Part shown: positions 39,880 through 50,913 of the stretch, piece by piece
How the letters are laid out: every line of letters starts with the position of its first letter
Position numbering within the stretch: the stretch's first letter is position 1
Origin: Hyphomonas sp. CY54-11-8
GTDB taxonomy: Bacteria > Pseudomonadota > Alphaproteobacteria > Caulobacterales > Hyphomonadaceae
Assembly (NCBI RefSeq): GCF_000682735.1
Contig: NZ_AWFD01000007.1
Span: 51,645 to 115,644, forward strand
Length of the DNA stretch: 64,000 nucleotides
Reading direction: 5' to 3'
Program-made: the position numbers and the translations under genes
The notes under the pieces: generated by a model
Databases searched by the model: none
What the model saw: the letters and a program-made list of their open reading frames with translations, nothing else
What the model was told of the DNA's origin: nothing

Positions 39880-40473
39880 TCAGATCCCCTGCCCCGGCTT
39901 GGGGTCCTTCAGTTCATAGGCATCGCCGCGGCGGCGCGACGTCTGCTTGGCAATGTTCTGGCGTTTCACATGTGGGCGGTGGCGCAGCGTCAGGACGATG
40001 GCACCAATCATCGCAACCAGCAGCACGATCCCGGCCAGCTGGAACAACAGCATGTATTCTGTGTACATTACCTGTCCGATGGCTTCCGCGTTGGTATCAG
40101 CCCCCGGTGCAGCGTCGAAGGAGTCCGGCAGCGATTGCACGCCGAAGACCGAAGCCATGACGATTTCAGCCGCGAACACGATGCCAACCAGCATCGCAAA
40201 CGGCCAGTATTTCAGTGTGCCGTCTTTCAGCTCGACGAAGTCCACGTCGAGCATCATGACGACGAACAGGAACAACACCGCGACGGCGCCGACATAGACG
40301 ACGACCAGCAGCATGGCGATGAATTCCGCCCCAATCAGGACGAACAGACCCGCAGCCGAGAAAAAGGCGAGGATCAGCCACAGCACGGAGTGGACGGGGT
40401 TCCGCGCCATGATGACCATTAGCGCTGACACGAGCGTCACCGCAGCCATCAGGTAGAATGCGATCAGTGCCAC
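39880..40473 (-). CDS. nuoJ: NADH-quinone oxidoreductase subunit J
   Basis: 197 residues, five membrane helices. [20 protein letters not shown] and [22 protein letters not shown] contain the conserved pi-bulge helix region. The start is GTG with AGAGGG upstream. A 64-base gap with a 6-bp hairpin (40498-40515) precedes it. Confidence 0.96.
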   Translation of the reverse strand: MALIAFYLMAAVTLVSALMVIMARNPVHSVLWLILAFFSAAGLFVLIGAEFIAMLLVVVYVGAVAVLFLFVVMMLDVDFVELKDGTLKYWPFAMLVGIVFAAEIVMASVFGVQSLPDSFDAAPGADTNAEAIGQVMYTEYMLLFQLAGIVLLVAMIGAIVLTLRHRPHVKRQNIAKQTSRRRGDAYELKDPKPGQGI

Positions 40474-40537
40474 AGCCCTCTGACCCCTCTTGTGTTTGGG
40501 ACGATCAGGCGTCCCGGTTACTCATTAGCGGCGCGCC

Positions 40538-41023
40538 CTAGCGATAGGGTGCGTCCAGTTCCAAATTCTTCGCGATGAGACGTTCCCAGCGGTCGCCGTT
40601 CGCGAGCAGGCGGTCCTTGTCGTAGAACAGCTCCTCGCGGGTTTCGGTCGCGAATTCGAAGTTCGGCCCTTCGACGATGGCATCCACCGGGCAGGCTTCC
40701 TGACAGAAGCCGCAATAGATGCATTTCACCATGTCGATGTCATAGCGCGTCGTGCGGCGGGCGCCGTCTTCGCGCGGTTCGGCCTCGATGGTGATGGCCT
40801 GTGCGGGGCAGATTGCTTCGCACAGCTTGCAGGCGATGCAGCGTTCTTCACCCGATGCGTAACGGCGCAGCGCATGTTCCCCACGGAAACGCGGCGACAG
40901 CGGGTTCTTCTCGAACGGATAGTTCACGGTGGCCTTGCGGCGGAACATTTCCAGCGTGGCCAGCCAGAGGGCCCCGAGGAAATCGGTCAGCAGCGCGCCG
41001 CGGATGGTCTGCGCGAGGCTCAT
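40538..41023 (-). CDS. nuoI: NADH-quinone oxidoreductase subunit I
   Basis: 161 residues. Ferredoxin-like subunit with two 4Fe-4S clusters (N6a, N6b) ligated by [12 protein letters not shown] and [31 protein letters not shown] is typical. It overlaps nuoH by 4 bases (ATGA). Confidence 0.98.
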   Translation of the reverse strand: MSLAQTIRGALLTDFLGALWLATLEMFRRKATVNYPFEKNPLSPRFRGEHALRRYASGEERCIACKLCEAICPAQAITIEAEPREDGARRTTRYDIDMVKCIYCGFCQEACPVDAIVEGPNFEFATETREELFYDKDRLLANGDRWERLIAKNLELDAPYR

Positions 41024-42111
41024 GACTGCACTCCCATGTAAGCGACATAACCGCCAACCACGAGAACGGCGACAAGCGAGGTCGGCAGGAAGATCTTCCA
41101 GCCAAGACGCATCAGCTGGTCATAGCGGTAGCGCGGCACGATGGCCTTCACCATCGCGAAGAGGAAGAAGAAGAAGAAGGTCTTGAACATGAACCAGAAC
41201 AGCCCGGAGAAGCTGGTCAGGAACGGGTGGTCGCGGACAAAATCATCCCCCAGGGCAACCGGGCCATGCCAGCCGCCGAGGAACAGGATCGTCATCATCG
41301 CGCACATCAGGACGATGTTCAGGTATTCGCCGAGCATGAAGAGCAGGTACGGCGTGGAGCCATACTCGACCTGGTATCCGGCAACGAGTTCGGATTCCGC
41401 TTCCGGCAGGTCGAAAGGCGGACGGTTCGTTTCAGCAAGGGCCGAGACGAAGAAAATGACGAACATCGGCACCATCACCACGATCAGCGGGAAGTTCTGG
41501 AAGCTGAAGACGTGCCAGTACCAAAAACCACCATCCTGGTTGTTGACGATGTCGGTCAGATTCATGGAGCCGACCATCAGGATCACCGTGATGATCACGA
41601 AACCAATGGAGACTTCATACGAGACCATCTGGGCCGCGGAACGGAGCGCGCCGAGGAACGGGTATTTCGAGTTCGAGGCCCAGCCGCCCATTATGATGCC
41701 GTAGACACCGAGGGAGCTGATGGCGAAGAGGTAGAGGATCCCGACATTGAGGTTCGAGATCACCCAGCTGGTGCCGCTGACCGTGCCGGGCGCGACCGGG
41801 ATGGCCGACCAAGCCGCGAAGGCCAGCGTACAGGTCAGGATCGGCGCAAACAGGAAGACGAACTTGTTCGCGCCCGCCGGGATGACGATCTCTTTCAGGA
41901 GGAACTTCCCGAAGTCCGCAAAAGACTGGAGCAGGCCGAACGGACCGACCACGTTCGGGCCTTTCCGCATCATCACGCCGGCCCAGACCTTGCGGTCCAA
42001 CAGAAGCAGGAATGCGATCGAGAGAAGCAGGACCAGCGTGAACAGGCCGATCTGGCCGAGGACCATCAAGGGGCCCCAAAACTGTCCCATAGACTCGATG
42101 TAGTTACTCAT
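41020..42111 (-). CDS. nuoH: NADH-quinone oxidoreductase subunit H
   Basis: 363 residues, eight membrane helices. It forms part of the quinone site with NuoB and Nuo[23 protein letters not shown] and [22 protein letters not shown] are the conserved loops. It starts 10 bases after nuoG. Confidence 0.98.
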   Translation of the reverse strand: MSNYIESMGQFWGPLMVLGQIGLFTLVLLLSIAFLLLLDRKVWAGVMMRKGPNVVGPFGLLQSFADFGKFLLKEIVIPAGANKFVFLFAPILTCTLAFAAWSAIPVAPGTVSGTSWVISNLNVGILYLFAISSLGVYGIIMGGWASNSKYPFLGALRSAAQMVSYEVSIGFVIITVILMVGSMNLTDIVNNQDGGFWYWHVFSFQNFPLIVVMVPMFVIFFVSALAETNRPPFDLPEAESELVAGYQVEYGSTPYLLFMLGEYLNIVLMCAMMTILFLGGWHGPVALGDDFVRDHPFLTSFSGLFWFMFKTFFFFFLFAMVKAIVPRYRYDQLMRLGWKIFLPTSLVAVLVVGGYVAYMGVQS

Positions 42112-42121
42112 GGCGCCCGCC

Positions 42122-44197
42122 CTACTCCGCTGCTACCGGAGTGTCCAGCGCTGTCGCCAGCGCAGAGCATTCCGCCATGGTTTTCGATGCCCGGGCGATC
42201 GGATTGGTCAGATAAAAGTCCCCGATCACCGGCTTGAACGGTGCGCTGGAGAGGCTGCCAGCCGCTTCCGGAACAGCCTTCAGTGCCTCAGCCCCTGCCG
42301 CGCCTGGCGCGTAGCCGATCCCCGCAAACACTTCATTTTCCCGCAGGCCTTCGCGCAGCGCGTCGACCGTGTCGTAAGGCAAGGTCTTCCCCATCACGTC
42401 AGACAGCGCACGGAAGATCGCCCAGCCTTCGCGTGCCTCACCTTTCGGCTGGACCGCTTTGGAGGTGACCTGCACGCGGCCTTCGGTGTTCACGAAGGTC
42501 GCGGCCATCTCGGTGTAGGTTGCCGCCGGCAGGATGATGTCGGCGCGGCTGGCCCCCGCATCGCCATGCGAGCCGACATAGATGACCGTTGCGGCCGATG
42601 TCTTGGAAAGGTCGACTTCGTCTGCGCCGAGCAGGACAATCGTTTCCATGCCGCCGCCAAGAATGTCAGCCGTTGCTCGACCGCCTTCGACCGGCACGAA
42701 GCCGACATCCAGCGCGCCAACGCGGCCAGCTGCATTGTGGAGCACGCCAAAGCCTGCCCAATCATCGGCAATCGCGCCGGTCTCATTGGCCAGCTTGATC
42801 GCCGCGGCCAGGACAGCGTCGCCCTCCTCATGCAGCAGCGCGCCTTCGCCGAGCACGATCATCGGGCGCTTGGCGCCTTTGAGGAACTCAGCGGTCTCGG
42901 CCTTGGCCAGCGCGTCAGCACTGTTGCCGAGATGTGTGTAATCATAGGTCAGGTCTGCGGCTTCGCCGACCAGGGCGACCTTCAGGTCGGCCCAGAGCCA
43001 GGTCTTGCGGATGCGGGCGTTCCAGACAGCTGCTTCGACGCGTGGATTGACGCCGACGAGCAGCAACGCGTCCGCCTCTTCCACACCGGCCAGCGTCGGG
43101 TTCAGGATGTAATGCTCACGCACGCCATCCGTGCCGTACTTGGCGCCTGCCGGACGGCAGTCTGTGTTCTGCACGCCGAGCGAGCGGAACAGGTCGAGCG
43201 CGGCTTTCGCCTGCTCAACCTCGATCAGGTCGCCAGCCACGACGCCGATCCGCTCTGCCGGCTTCGACAGCGCCGTATTCACGGCCGCAAAAGCTTCAGC
43301 CCAGGTTGCCGGCTTCAGGCGGCCATCGACGCGGACATAAGGCTTGTCGAGGCGCTGGCGGGCGAGACCGTCCCACACGAAGCGGGATTTGTCTGAGAGC
43401 CACTCCTCGTTAATGTCTTCGTGCACTTCCGGCATGATGCGCATCACGCCGTCGCCCTTGGCGTCAACGCGGATCGAGGCGCCCATGGCGTCCATCACGT
43501 CGATGGAGGACGTCTTGCGCAGCTCCCACGGGCGCGCATTGAACGCGTAAGGCTTTGAGGTCAGCGCGCCGACCGGGCAAAGGTCGATCACGTTGCCGGA
43601 AAGTTCAGATGTCAGATTTTTCTCAAGATAGGTGGTGATCTCGGCGCTCTCGCCGCGCGAAATCATGCCGATCTCTTCCACGCCGCCGACTTCGGCGACG
43701 AAGCGGACGCAGCGCGTGCACTGAATGCAGCGGGTCATGATCGTCTTGACCAGCGGACCCATATTCTTGTCTTCAACGGCGCGCTTGTTCTCTTCGTAGC
43801 GGCTGCCGGCACGGCCATAGGCCACCGCCTGGTCCTGCAGGTCGCACTCGCCGCCCTGGTCGCAGATCGGGCAATCCAGCGGGTGGTTGATGAGCAGGAA
43901 CTCCATCACACCATTGCGGGCCTTTTCGACATACGGACCCTTGGTGCGGATGTTCGGCGCAGAGCCATCGCGGTTGGGGCGCATGTCGCCGACATTTTGC
44001 GCACAGGACGCAATCGGCTTCGGCGCGCCTTCCCATTCCACGAGGCACATGCGGCAGTTGCCCGCCACGGACAGGCGCTCGTGATAGCAGAAGCGCGGGA
44101 TCTCGGCGCCGGCTTCCTCACACGCCTGCATCAGCGTGTAGGACTTTGGAACCTCGATTTCCTTGCCGTCGATATTGATTTTGAACAGATCGGACAT
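42122..44197 (-). CDS. nuoG: NADH-quinone oxidoreductase subunit G
   Basis: 691 residues. The N-terminus carries a 2Fe-2S cluster ([15 protein letters not shown] region), a His/Cys-ligated 4Fe-4S cluster ([18 protein letters not shown]) and a second 4Fe-4S cluster ([10 protein letters not shown] region). The molybdopterin-oxidoreductase-like remainder is degenerate, as usual. It starts 6 bases after nuoF. Confidence 0.97.
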   Translation of the reverse strand: MSDLFKINIDGKEIEVPKSYTLMQACEEAGAEIPRFCYHERLSVAGNCRMCLVEWEGAPKPIASCAQNVGDMRPNRDGSAPNIRTKGPYVEKARNGVMEFLLINHPLDCPICDQGGECDLQDQAVAYGRAGSRYEENKRAVEDKNMGPLVKTIMTRCIQCTRCVRFVAEVGGVEEIGMISRGESAEITTYLEKNLTSELSGNVIDLCPVGALTSKPYAFNARPWELRKTSSIDVMDAMGASIRVDAKGDGVMRIMPEVHEDINEEWLSDKSRFVWDGLARQRLDKPYVRVDGRLKPATWAEAFAAVNTALSKPAERIGVVAGDLIEVEQAKAALDLFRSLGVQNTDCRPAGAKYGTDGVREHYILNPTLAGVEEADALLLVGVNPRVEAAVWNARIRKTWLWADLKVALVGEAADLTYDYTHLGNSADALAKAETAEFLKGAKRPMIVLGEGALLHEEGDAVLAAAIKLANETGAIADDWAGFGVLHNAAGRVGALDVGFVPVEGGRATADILGGGMETIVLLGADEVDLSKTSAATVIYVGSHGDAGASRADIILPAATYTEMAATFVNTEGRVQVTSKAVQPKGEAREGWAIFRALSDVMGKTLPYDTVDALREGLRENEVFAGIGYAPGAAGAEALKAVPEAAGSLSSAPFKPVIGDFYLTNPIARASKTMAECSALATALDTPVAAE

Positions 44198-44203
44198 GGC
44201 CCC

Positions 44204-45508
44204 CTACTCCGCCGCGACGACTGCGCCCTGCACCATGGCGCGCGGCAGTCTGTACTGGTTGATGCGGTCTTCAATTTCTGGACGGAAGTGACGGATCAGG
44301 CCCTGGATCGGCCAGGCCGCTGCGTCACCTAGGGCGCAGATCGTGTGGCCTTCCACCTGCTTGGTCACGTCCAGCAGCGTGTCGATCTCGTCATGCTCGG
44401 CTTCGCCCTTCGCCATGCGCTCCATCACGCGCCACATCCAGCCGGTGCCTTCACGGCACGGCGTGCACTGGCCGCAGGATTCATGCTTGTAGAAGTAAGC
44501 GAGGCGGGCAATCGCCTTGATGAGATCGGTGTCCTTGTCCATCACGATCACGGCCGCCGTGCCGAGACCGGACTTCAGGTCACGCAGCGTATCGAAGTCC
44601 ATATAGGCGTCCATGATCTGCTCGGCAGGCACCATCGGCACCGACGACCCGCCCGGAATCACAGCCTTCAGATTGTCCCAGCCGCCACGGATGCCGCCGC
44701 AATGGGTATCGATCAGCTCACGGAAGGTGATCGACATTTCTTCTTCGACATTGCACGGCTTGTTCACGTGGCCGGAGATGCAGAACAGCTTGGTGCCCGT
44801 ATTGTTCGGGCGGCCGAAACCAGCGAACCACTCGGCGCCGCGGCGCAGGATCGTGCCGGCGACAGCAATCGACTCGACGTTGTTCACAGTGGTCGGGCAG
44901 CCATAGAGACCGGCATTGGCCGGGAATGGCGGCTTCAGGCGCGGTTGGCCCTTCTTGCCTTCCAGGCTCTCCAGCAGCGCGGTTTCCTCACCGCAGATAT
45001 AGGCACCGGCGCCATGGTGGACGTAGAGATCGAAATCCCAGCCGTTCACATTGTTCTGGCCGATCAGCTTCGCCTCATAAGCTTCCTTGACGGCTTTCTC
45101 GAGCGCGTGACGCTCGTTGATGTATTCGCCGCGCAGGTAGACGTAGCATTTGTGCGCGCGCATCGCGCGGCTGGCGATCATACAGCCTTCGATCAGCAGG
45201 TGCGGATCGTGGCGCATGATTTCACGGTCTTTACAGGTGCCGGGCTCTGACTCGTCAGCGTTCACGACGAGGTAGTGCGGACGGTCGCGCAATTCCTTCG
45301 GCATGAAGGTCCACTTCAGGCCGGTCGGGAAGCCGGCGCCGCCACGGCCACGCAGACCGGACGCCTTGATCTGGTCGCAGATCCAGTCCGGACCCTGGTC
45401 CAGGATTTCCTTGGTGAGATGCCACGCACCCCGCTTCTTCGCCGCGTCGAGTTCGGGCGAATGAAGACCGTACAGGTTCGTGAAGATGCGATCTTTGTCC
45501 TGCAACAT
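44204..45508 (-). CDS. nuoF: NADH-quinone oxidoreductase subunit F
   Basis: 434 residues. It binds NADH and FMN; the flavin/NADH region is [16 protein letters not shown]. The N3 4Fe-4S cluster is held by [10 protein letters not shown] and a later Cys in [13 protein letters not shown]. It starts 3 bases after nuoE. Confidence 0.98.
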   Translation of the reverse strand: MLQDKDRIFTNLYGLHSPELDAAKKRGAWHLTKEILDQGPDWICDQIKASGLRGRGGAGFPTGLKWTFMPKELRDRPHYLVVNADESEPGTCKDREIMRHDPHLLIEGCMIASRAMRAHKCYVYLRGEYINERHALEKAVKEAYEAKLIGQNNVNGWDFDLYVHHGAGAYICGEETALLESLEGKKGQPRLKPPFPANAGLYGCPTTVNNVESIAVAGTILRRGAEWFAGFGRPNNTGTKLFCISGHVNKPCNVEEEMSITFRELIDTHCGGIRGGWDNLKAVIPGGSSVPMVPAEQIMDAYMDFDTLRDLKSGLGTAAVIVMDKDTDLIKAIARLAYFYKHESCGQCTPCREGTGWMWRVMERMAKGEAEHDEIDTLLDVTKQVEGHTICALGDAAAWPIQGLIRHFRPEIEDRINQYRLPRAMVQGAVVAAE

Positions 45509-45511
45509 CGC

Positions 45512-46291
45512 TTATTCCTCGCCGTCTTTTTTCTTGCCGTCGATCAGCGTCGTCTTGCCAGCCGTCGGCTCTTCACGCTTGGTGTTGGTCGGCGGCGCAG
45601 CGTCGGGCTTGCCTGCGGCTTCCGCCTCTGCGGGCGTTGCGGATGGCAGGTTCGGCAGTGTCGAGATCGAGTTCTTGCTGCCATCGAACAGGGACGGATC
45701 GGTCAGCGTCGTAGCACCGCCTTCCGGCGCGCTGTTCACGCGGTCGATCTGCGGGCCCGGCTGGACCTCGACACCGTTCTTCAGCTTTCCGAGGATCTGC
45801 GACAGGGATTCTGGCGTCAGGTCTTCGTAATAGTCGTCATTGATCTGCACCATCGGTGCATTCACGCAGGCGCCGAGGCACTCGACCTCTTCCCAGGACA
45901 GGCGGCCATCGTCGGTGACGTACATGATGTCGCCGATTTCCTTCTGGCAAACTTCCTTCAGCTTCTCTGCTCCGCGCAGCTGGCACGGGGTCGTTCCGCA
46001 GAGCTGGACGTGGAATTTGCCGACCGGTTGGAGGCGGAACATCGTGTAGAAGGTCGCGACCTCGTAGACGCGGATATAGGGCATTTCCAGCCGGTCCGCG
46101 ACTTCGCGCATGGCAGGCTCGGACAGCCAGCCATTATTGTCCTTCTGGGCAAGCCACAGCATGGGGATGACGGCCGAGCGCTGCTTGTCCGCCGGGTACT
46201 TGCCCCGCCAGAACGCAATCTTCTCTTCCGTTTCCGGCTTGAAGGCGAACGTGTCGCCACCAGCCTCAAGATCAAAACGGCGCAGTGCCAC
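45512..46291 (-). CDS. nuoE: NADH-quinone oxidoreductase subunit E with C-terminal extension
   Basis: 259 residues. Thioredoxin-like 2Fe-2S subunit with ligands Cys98, Cys103, Cys138 and Cys142 (LCGTTPCQLRG and ECLGACVNAP). The core ends near residue 175; the remaining 85 residues are a Pro/Ala/Lys-rich, probably disordered tail ending KKKDGEE. Extended NuoE tails occur in other alphaproteobacteria. The start is GTG with GGAAGG upstream. It is separated from nuoD by the SnoaL-like ORF and a 99-base gap. Confidence 0.96.
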   Translation of the reverse strand: MALRRFDLEAGGDTFAFKPETEEKIAFWRGKYPADKQRSAVIPMLWLAQKDNNGWLSEPAMREVADRLEMPYIRVYEVATFYTMFRLQPVGKFHVQLCGTTPCQLRGAEKLKEVCQKEIGDIMYVTDDGRLSWEEVECLGACVNAPMVQINDDYYEDLTPESLSQILGKLKNGVEVQPGPQIDRVNSAPEGGATTLTDPSLFDGSKNSISTLPNLPSATPAEAEAAGKPDAAPPTNTKREEPTAGKTTLIDGKKKDGEE

Positions 46292-46323
46292 TACTCGATC
46301 CTTCCTGCAAAATACATTTCGGT

Positions 46324-46343
46324 TTCATCCTGAGACGGATGAA
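46324..46343 (-). other. Hairpin in the gap before nuoE
   Basis: TTCATCC and GGATGAA form a perfect 7-bp stem with a 6-base loop, inside the only gap of about 100 bases in the nuo operon. There is no U-tract. It could be an mRNA processing or attenuation site. Confidence 0.3.
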
Positions 46344-46390
46344 TAAATTGTGCGCTGGGCACGAAATCTCTGGCTGCGTTCACACACATC

Positions 46391-46735
46391 TCAAGCCGTC
46401 CCCCGCGCGAAGTCGACGCGCGCGATCTTGTCATCGCGGATCGTGTAGATCGCAGCGACCTGGAACTGGTCCCCGCCCGGAGCGCGCGTCACGTCTTCAT
46501 GAAGGATCACGGTGGAGCCCAGATCCATCTCGTTGACGATTGTCGCCTTGTTTTCCGGGAACTGCGCAAACAGCTCCAGATGACGTGCGCGGATTTCCTC
46601 GACGCCGGCCTGCGTGATGTCACCGTTCAGGCCGCCAAGCACGGCGTCCTCGGTGTAACATTCGAGGAAAGCCTCAATGTCCTGCCGGTTATAGGCATCC
46701 AGCTGGCGCTGAACGAGTCCTGACGACGTGCTCAC
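46391..46735 (-). CDS. SnoaL-like / NTF2-fold protein inside the nuo operon
   Basis: 114 residues with the NTF2/SnoaL pattern: an N-terminal helix ([21 protein letters not shown]) followed by TEDAVL, a second helix ([14 protein letters not shown]) and curved-sheet strands ending [19 protein letters not shown]. This resembles the SnoaL / ketosteroid-isomerase-like family, whose members act on diverse small molecules. No substrate or catalytic Asp/His pair can be assigned. The start is GTG overlapping the nuoD stop as GTGA, so it is translationally coupled to nuoD. It is not a known complex I subunit. Confidence 0.8.
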   Translation of the reverse strand: MSTSSGLVQRQLDAYNRQDIEAFLECYTEDAVLGGLNGDITQAGVEEIRARHLELFAQFPENKATIVNEMDLGSTVILHEDVTRAPGGDQFQVAAIYTIRDDKIARVDFARGTA

Positions 46736-47937
46736 CGGTCGATCTCCCCGAACACGATGTCGAGAGACCCGAGGATCGCGGACACGTCAGCCAGCATGTA
46801 ACCCCGGCACAGGTGGTCCATCGCCTGGAGGTGCGGATAGCCCGGCGCGCGGATCTTCGCGCGATACGGCCGGTTCGTGCCGTCGGACACGAGATACACG
46901 CCGAATTCGCCCTTCGGTGCCTCGATGGCGGCGTAGCACTCCCCTTCCGGAACGTGAAAACCTTCCGTGTACAGCTTGAAGTGATGGATCAGTGCTTCCA
47001 TCGAGTTCTTCATCTCGGCGCGGCGTGGCGGCGAGACTTTCGAACCTTTCAGGAGGACCGGTCCCGGCCCTTCGCGGTTCATGATGTCGATGCATTGCTG
47101 CATGATCTTGGTCGACTCACGCATCTCTTCCATGCGGCAGACATAGCGATCGTAATTGTCGCCGTTCTTGCCGACCGGAATCTTGAAGTCGAGTTCGGAG
47201 TAGCACTCATAGGGCTGCGCGCGGCGCAGGTCCCAGGCATAGCCCGAGCCGCGGACCATCACGCCGGAGAAGCCCCAGTCCATGATCGTTTTCTCATCGA
47301 CGATGCCGATGTCGACATTGCGCTGCTTGAAAATGCGGTTCTCAGTTACGAGGCCTTCCAGCTGGTCCAGCTTGCCGGGGAACTGCTCGCACCATTCCGA
47401 AATGTCGTCGAGCAGCGCCTGCGGCAGGTCCTGGTGGACACCGCCCGGGCGGAAAAAGGCGGCGTGCATCCGGCTGCCGGAAGCGCGTTCGTAGAACACG
47501 CAGAGTTTTTCACGCTCTTCGAAGGCCCAGGTGATCGGCGTCAGCGCGCCGACGTCCAGCACCTGCGAACCGATGTTCAGCAGGTGGGACATGATACGGC
47601 CAAGCTCGGAATAGAGCACGCGGATAAGGCTGCCGCGGCGGGGCGGCTCGATGCCCAGGAGTTTCTCGATGGCCAGGCACCAGGCATGCTCCTGGTTCAT
47701 CGGCGCGCAGTAATCGAGCCGGTCGAAATACGGCATTCCCTGCAGGTAGGTTTTATATTCGATCAGCTTTTCGGTACCGCGATGCAGGAGGCCGATGTGC
47801 GGGTCGACGCGCGTGACGATCTCGCCATCAAGGTCGAGGATCATGCGCAGCACGCCGTGAGCTGCAGGGTGCTGGGGCCCGAAGTTCAGCGTGAACTTGC
47901 GGTCCTCCATTTCGGAGATGTGAGCGGTGTCAGCCAT
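46732..47937 (-). CDS. nuoD: NADH-quinone oxidoreductase subunit D
   Basis: 401 residues, 49-kDa subunit homologue lining the quinone cavity. [15 protein letters not shown] at the N-terminus and the end IVFGEIDR are diagnostic. It starts 4 bases after nuoC. Confidence 0.98.
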   Translation of the reverse strand: MADTAHISEMEDRKFTLNFGPQHPAAHGVLRMILDLDGEIVTRVDPHIGLLHRGTEKLIEYKTYLQGMPYFDRLDYCAPMNQEHAWCLAIEKLLGIEPPRRGSLIRVLYSELGRIMSHLLNIGSQVLDVGALTPITWAFEEREKLCVFYERASGSRMHAAFFRPGGVHQDLPQALLDDISEWCEQFPGKLDQLEGLVTENRIFKQRNVDIGIVDEKTIMDWGFSGVMVRGSGYAWDLRRAQPYECYSELDFKIPVGKNGDNYDRYVCRMEEMRESTKIMQQCIDIMNREGPGPVLLKGSKVSPPRRAEMKNSMEALIHHFKLYTEGFHVPEGECYAAIEAPKGEFGVYLVSDGTNRPYRAKIRAPGYPHLQAMDHLCRGYMLADVSAILGSLDIVFGEIDR

Positions 47938-47941
47938 TGTC

Positions 47942-48574
47942 TTAAGACTCCGTCGCTTTCTCGTCGCCCGGGATCTGGCCCGGAATCTGGGACGTCATGC
48001 CCTCCCAGGGGGAGAGGAAGTCAAAGTTGCGGAATTCCTGAACCAGCTGCACCGGCTCGTAGACCACCTTCTTCTCGAGGTCGTCGTAACGGACTTCGTA
48101 ATTGCCGGTCAGCGGGAAGTCCTTGCGCAGCGGATAACCCTCGAAACCATAGTCGGTGAGGATGCGGCGCAGGTCCGGGTGATCGGCGAACTGGATGCCA
48201 TACATGTCGAAGGCTTCGCGCTCGAACCAGTTGGCGGCCGGCCACACGGCGCAGGCGCTCGGCACAGCGGTATCCTCATCGGTCGACACGCGCACCCGCA
48301 CGCGGTGGTTCAGGTGCATGGACAACAGGTGATAGACCACTTCGAAACGCTCGGCGCGCTCCGGATAATCGACGCCGCAAATGTCGACCAGCGTTTCGAA
48401 ATCGCATTGCGGGTCTTCGCGCAGGAAGCGCAGCAGGCCCACAATGTGGTCGCGCTCGGCCATCACGACCAGCTCGTCCATATTGATGTGGAAGCTCTTC
48501 ACCGCATCCGCGCGCGAAGCGGAGATATGCTCGCCGAGATCCTTGAGGGCGTCGATGGCGTCCTGGTCCAACAT
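47942..48574 (-). CDS. nuoC: NADH-quinone oxidoreductase subunit C
   Basis: 210 residues, 30-kDa subunit homologue. [20 protein letters not shown] and the signature [23 protein letters not shown] are present, followed by [15 protein letters not shown]. It is separate from nuoD, unlike the fused NuoCD of E. coli. Confidence 0.98.
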   Translation of the reverse strand: MLDQDAIDALKDLGEHISASRADAVKSFHINMDELVVMAERDHIVGLLRFLREDPQCDFETLVDICGVDYPERAERFEVVYHLLSMHLNHRVRVRVSTDEDTAVPSACAVWPAANWFEREAFDMYGIQFADHPDLRRILTDYGFEGYPLRKDFPLTGNYEVRYDDLEKKVVYEPVQLVQEFRNFDFLSPWEGMTSQIPGQIPGDEKATES

Positions 48575-48583
48575 GTCTTTCCC

Positions 48584-49153
48584 CTAGCGCTCCAGCGAGC
48601 CTTCCCGGCGGATCTTCTTCTGCAGCTGCAGGAAGCCGTACACGAGAGCCTCAGCGGTGGGCGGACAGCCCGGAATATAGATGTCGACCGGGACGATCCG
48701 GTCACAGCCGCGAACGACGCTGTAGCTGTAATGATAATAGCCGCCGCCATTGGCGCAGCTGCCCATCGAGATCACGTAGCGCGGCTCTGGCATCTGGTCG
48801 TAGACCTTGCGCAGGGCCGGAGCCATCTTGTTGGTCAGCGTGCCGGCGACGATCATGACGTCCGACTGGCGGGGTGAACCGCGCGGCGCCATGCCGAAGC
48901 GCTCAAGGTCGTAGCGCGGGTTACCGGCGTGCATCATTTCAACTGCGCAGCAGGCGAGACCGAAGGTCATCCACATCAGCGAACCGGTGCGCGCCCAGGC
49001 GATCAGGTCGTCTGCGGCGGCAGTGAAATAGCCTTTGTCGGCCAGCTGGTCGGACAGGCCGGAATAGAACGGATCGTCCTGTCCGGGCTTGAAACCGCCC
49101 TCGACGCCCGAACGGGCGCCGCCCAGCGCATATGTCTTGAACTCTTCGGCCAT
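48584..49153 (-). CDS. nuoB: NADH-quinone oxidoreductase subunit B
   Basis: 189 residues from the ATG that shares one base with the nuoA stop (TAATG); the longer open frame lies over nuoA. It holds the N2 4Fe-4S cluster with the tandem cysteines of [11 protein letters not shown] plus Cys in [10 protein letters not shown] and [12 protein letters not shown]2 passes electrons to quinone. Confidence 0.98.
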   Translation of the reverse strand: MAEEFKTYALGGARSGVEGGFKPGQDDPFYSGLSDQLADKGYFTAAADDLIAWARTGSLMWMTFGLACCAVEMMHAGNPRYDLERFGMAPRGSPRQSDVMIVAGTLTNKMAPALRKVYDQMPEPRYVISMGSCANGGGYYHYSYSVVRGCDRIVPVDIYIPGCPPTAEALVYGFLQLQKKIRREGSLER

Positions 49154-49527
49154 TATTCCCACTCCAGCGCGCCACGGCGCCATTCGTAGATGAAGCCAAC
49201 GGTCAGAACGCCCAGGAAGACGACCATCGACCAGAAGCCAACCAGACCGATCGTGCCGAGGCTGATCGCCCACGGGAACAGGAAGGCCACTTCAAGGTCG
49301 AAGATGATGAAAAGAATGGCGACCAGGTAGAACCGGACGTCGAACTTCATGCGGGCATCGTCGAAAGCGGGGAAACCGCACTCATAGGCGGAATTTTTCT
49401 CAGGGTCGGGTTCGGATGGTGCCAACAGCAGTGAACCGACAATGAAAAGGCCCGAAATCGCTGCACCGAGCACCAGAAAGATGATCACCGGTAGATAGTC
49501 GAGCGCCAGCCGTTCGATGTCCGACAT
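49153..49527 (-). CDS. nuoA: NADH-quinone oxidoreductase subunit A
   Basis: 124 residues from the ATG at [14 protein letters not shown], with GGAGG in the leader. Three membrane helices; [16 protein letters not shown] is the conserved loop with the cysteine. First gene of the nuo operon. The 198-base leader contains TTGCGT-N16-CTAATC as a weak promoter candidate (about 49545-49575). Confidence 0.97.
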   Translation of the reverse strand: MSDIERLALDYLPVIIFLVLGAAISGLFIVGSLLLAPSEPDPEKNSAYECGFPAFDDARMKFDVRFYLVAILFIIFDLEVAFLFPWAISLGTIGLVGFWSMVVFLGVLTVGFIYEWRRGALEWE

Positions 49528-49725
49528 GAGAGAGGGCCTCCTAGCCTGTGCTGGCGCCGGATTAGGACGGTTTTGCCATCCACGCAACACATCCACGCCA
49601 CATAACGGTGAGACTTATCTTAAAGTCTGCATTCGGCCACCTCACGAGGCCCGATGTGCGGCTGTGCGTCACGGCTAATGGCCCTGTTTGCCCGTCCGGA
49701 AGGCAGCCCTGCCCCCAAATTCCCG

Positions 49726-50682
49726 CTAGTCGGGCGAAACACCCAGCGACTCAACAGTGCTGATGGTCAGGTACCCCACCGGCAGGCCGTTCTTTTCCTG
49801 CCAGTCTTCCATTGCATCCAGCGTTGCGGGGCCGAATACGCCGTCAGCCTGTACCTTGTAGCCTTTTGACGCCAGGGCGCGCTGGACTTCGGCAATCTTC
49901 GCCTTGGTTGCATTGGAATCGCAGAGCACTTCCCGCCATTCCACGGTCCCGCCACCTGTTACGGTCTTTATTTCGATTGTCTTGTAAGTCGCCGGAACGA
50001 CGATCGTTTCCTGTTGTTCCGGCGTCACAAGGCGCTGGACTTCGACCTCTTCATATTCGGCCGGAACGATTTCCTCGATCACTCGGGCGGGCTCACGCAG
50101 CGCCTGGCGCTCAACAGTGCGGAAACGGGCCGGAATCACCCCGGTCTCGACACGCTCGGGCGATTTCAGGCGTGTTCGCGTGACGGTTTCATACTGGGCG
50201 GGCACCTCGACGCGGCACAGAACTTCACCCGTGGCAGGGGTGATATTGTCCTCGCCGGATTGCTGCCGGCCGAAAAGCCCGGTGCCCGGTTTCCAGGTAA
50301 TATAAGACGGGCGGATCAGAACCTGCTCGGTAAATGTCTCGTATTCTGCAGGAATCACGACAGTTTCGGTCTGTTCCGGCACGATGAGCAACTGTTCGGT
50401 CTCGATCTCGTAGACCGGCGGCACCACCCGGTAAGTCAGCGCCTGTTCCTTCACCAGCACCCGCTCCACGACAGTTTCGAACGTCGCGGGGATGACGCGG
50501 GCTTCGGTATGTTCAGGCTGGTCCAGCACCTGTTCGGTCTGGATCTCATAGGTTTCAGGGATCAGCACCCGCGCATAACAGGATCCAGGCTCCGCGTCGG
50601 CCGGATAGTCTCCGGTTCCCTGCGCTGTCGCCACTCCCGCAAGCACCAGCGATGCTGCCGACAGGGTGAGAATTCTGCTCAT
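49726..50682 (-). CDS. Exported protein of eight 23-residue repeats with C-terminal peptidoglycan-binding domain
   Basis: 318 residues from the ATG at MSRILTLSAASL. The signal peptide probably ends after ATA (residue 20). Eight units of almost exactly 23 residues follow, with the pattern V-I-P-A-x-Y-E-T-x-x-E-x-x-L-x-x-P-E: 39-61, 62-84, 85-107, 108-130, then a 26-residue break, then 157-180, 181-203, 204-226, 227-249. Cys35, Cys156 and Cys254 frame two sets of four. A PG_binding_1-like domain follows (about 258-315: IAEVQRALASKGYKVQADGVFGPATLDAMEDWQ), so it likely sits on the cell wall. Repeats of this style occur in some envelope proteins of other bacteria, but I cannot name a function. It is monocistronic and divergent from purB. 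Confidence 0.85.
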   Translation of the reverse strand: MSRILTLSAASLVLAGVATAQGTGDYPADAEPGSCYARVLIPETYEIQTEQVLDQPEHTEARVIPATFETVVERVLVKEQALTYRVVPPVYEIETEQLLIVPEQTETVVIPAEYETFTEQVLIRPSYITWKPGTGLFGRQQSGEDNITPATGEVLCRVEVPAQYETVTRTRLKSPERVETGVIPARFRTVERQALREPARVIEEIVPAEYEEVEVQRLVTPEQQETIVVPATYKTIEIKTVTGGGTVEWREVLCDSNATKAKIAEVQRALASKGYKVQADGVFGPATLDAMEDWQEKNGLPVGYLTISTVESLGVSPD

Positions 50683-50703
50683 TCCATGTCCCCTTCCTGA
50701 AAA

Positions 50704-50723
50704 CTGCTTCCTTCTGGAAACAG
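50704..50723. promoter_or_regulatory. Inverted repeat in the divergent repeat-protein / purB region
   Basis: CTGCTTCC, loop TTCT, then GGAAACAG: 8-bp arms with one mismatch, 22 bases before the repeat-protein start. The 231-base divergent region must hold the promoters of both genes. I see no convincing -35/-10 pair in it. Confidence 0.2.
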
Positions 50724-50913
50724 CAGGCCACTTTCTACCTAACCTACCCGGAAACACTCGGCCACACCGTTCACCAATACGATGCGCATCCAGCGCATTC
50801 CATTGAACCGGGGCCTCCTGTCACAGGGGGTGGCAAACCAGCCGGTTCGGCGTATTAGGGGCGCGAACAAACAGGCCCTCATCATACGGCCCGAACCACT
50901 CAGGAATGCGCGC

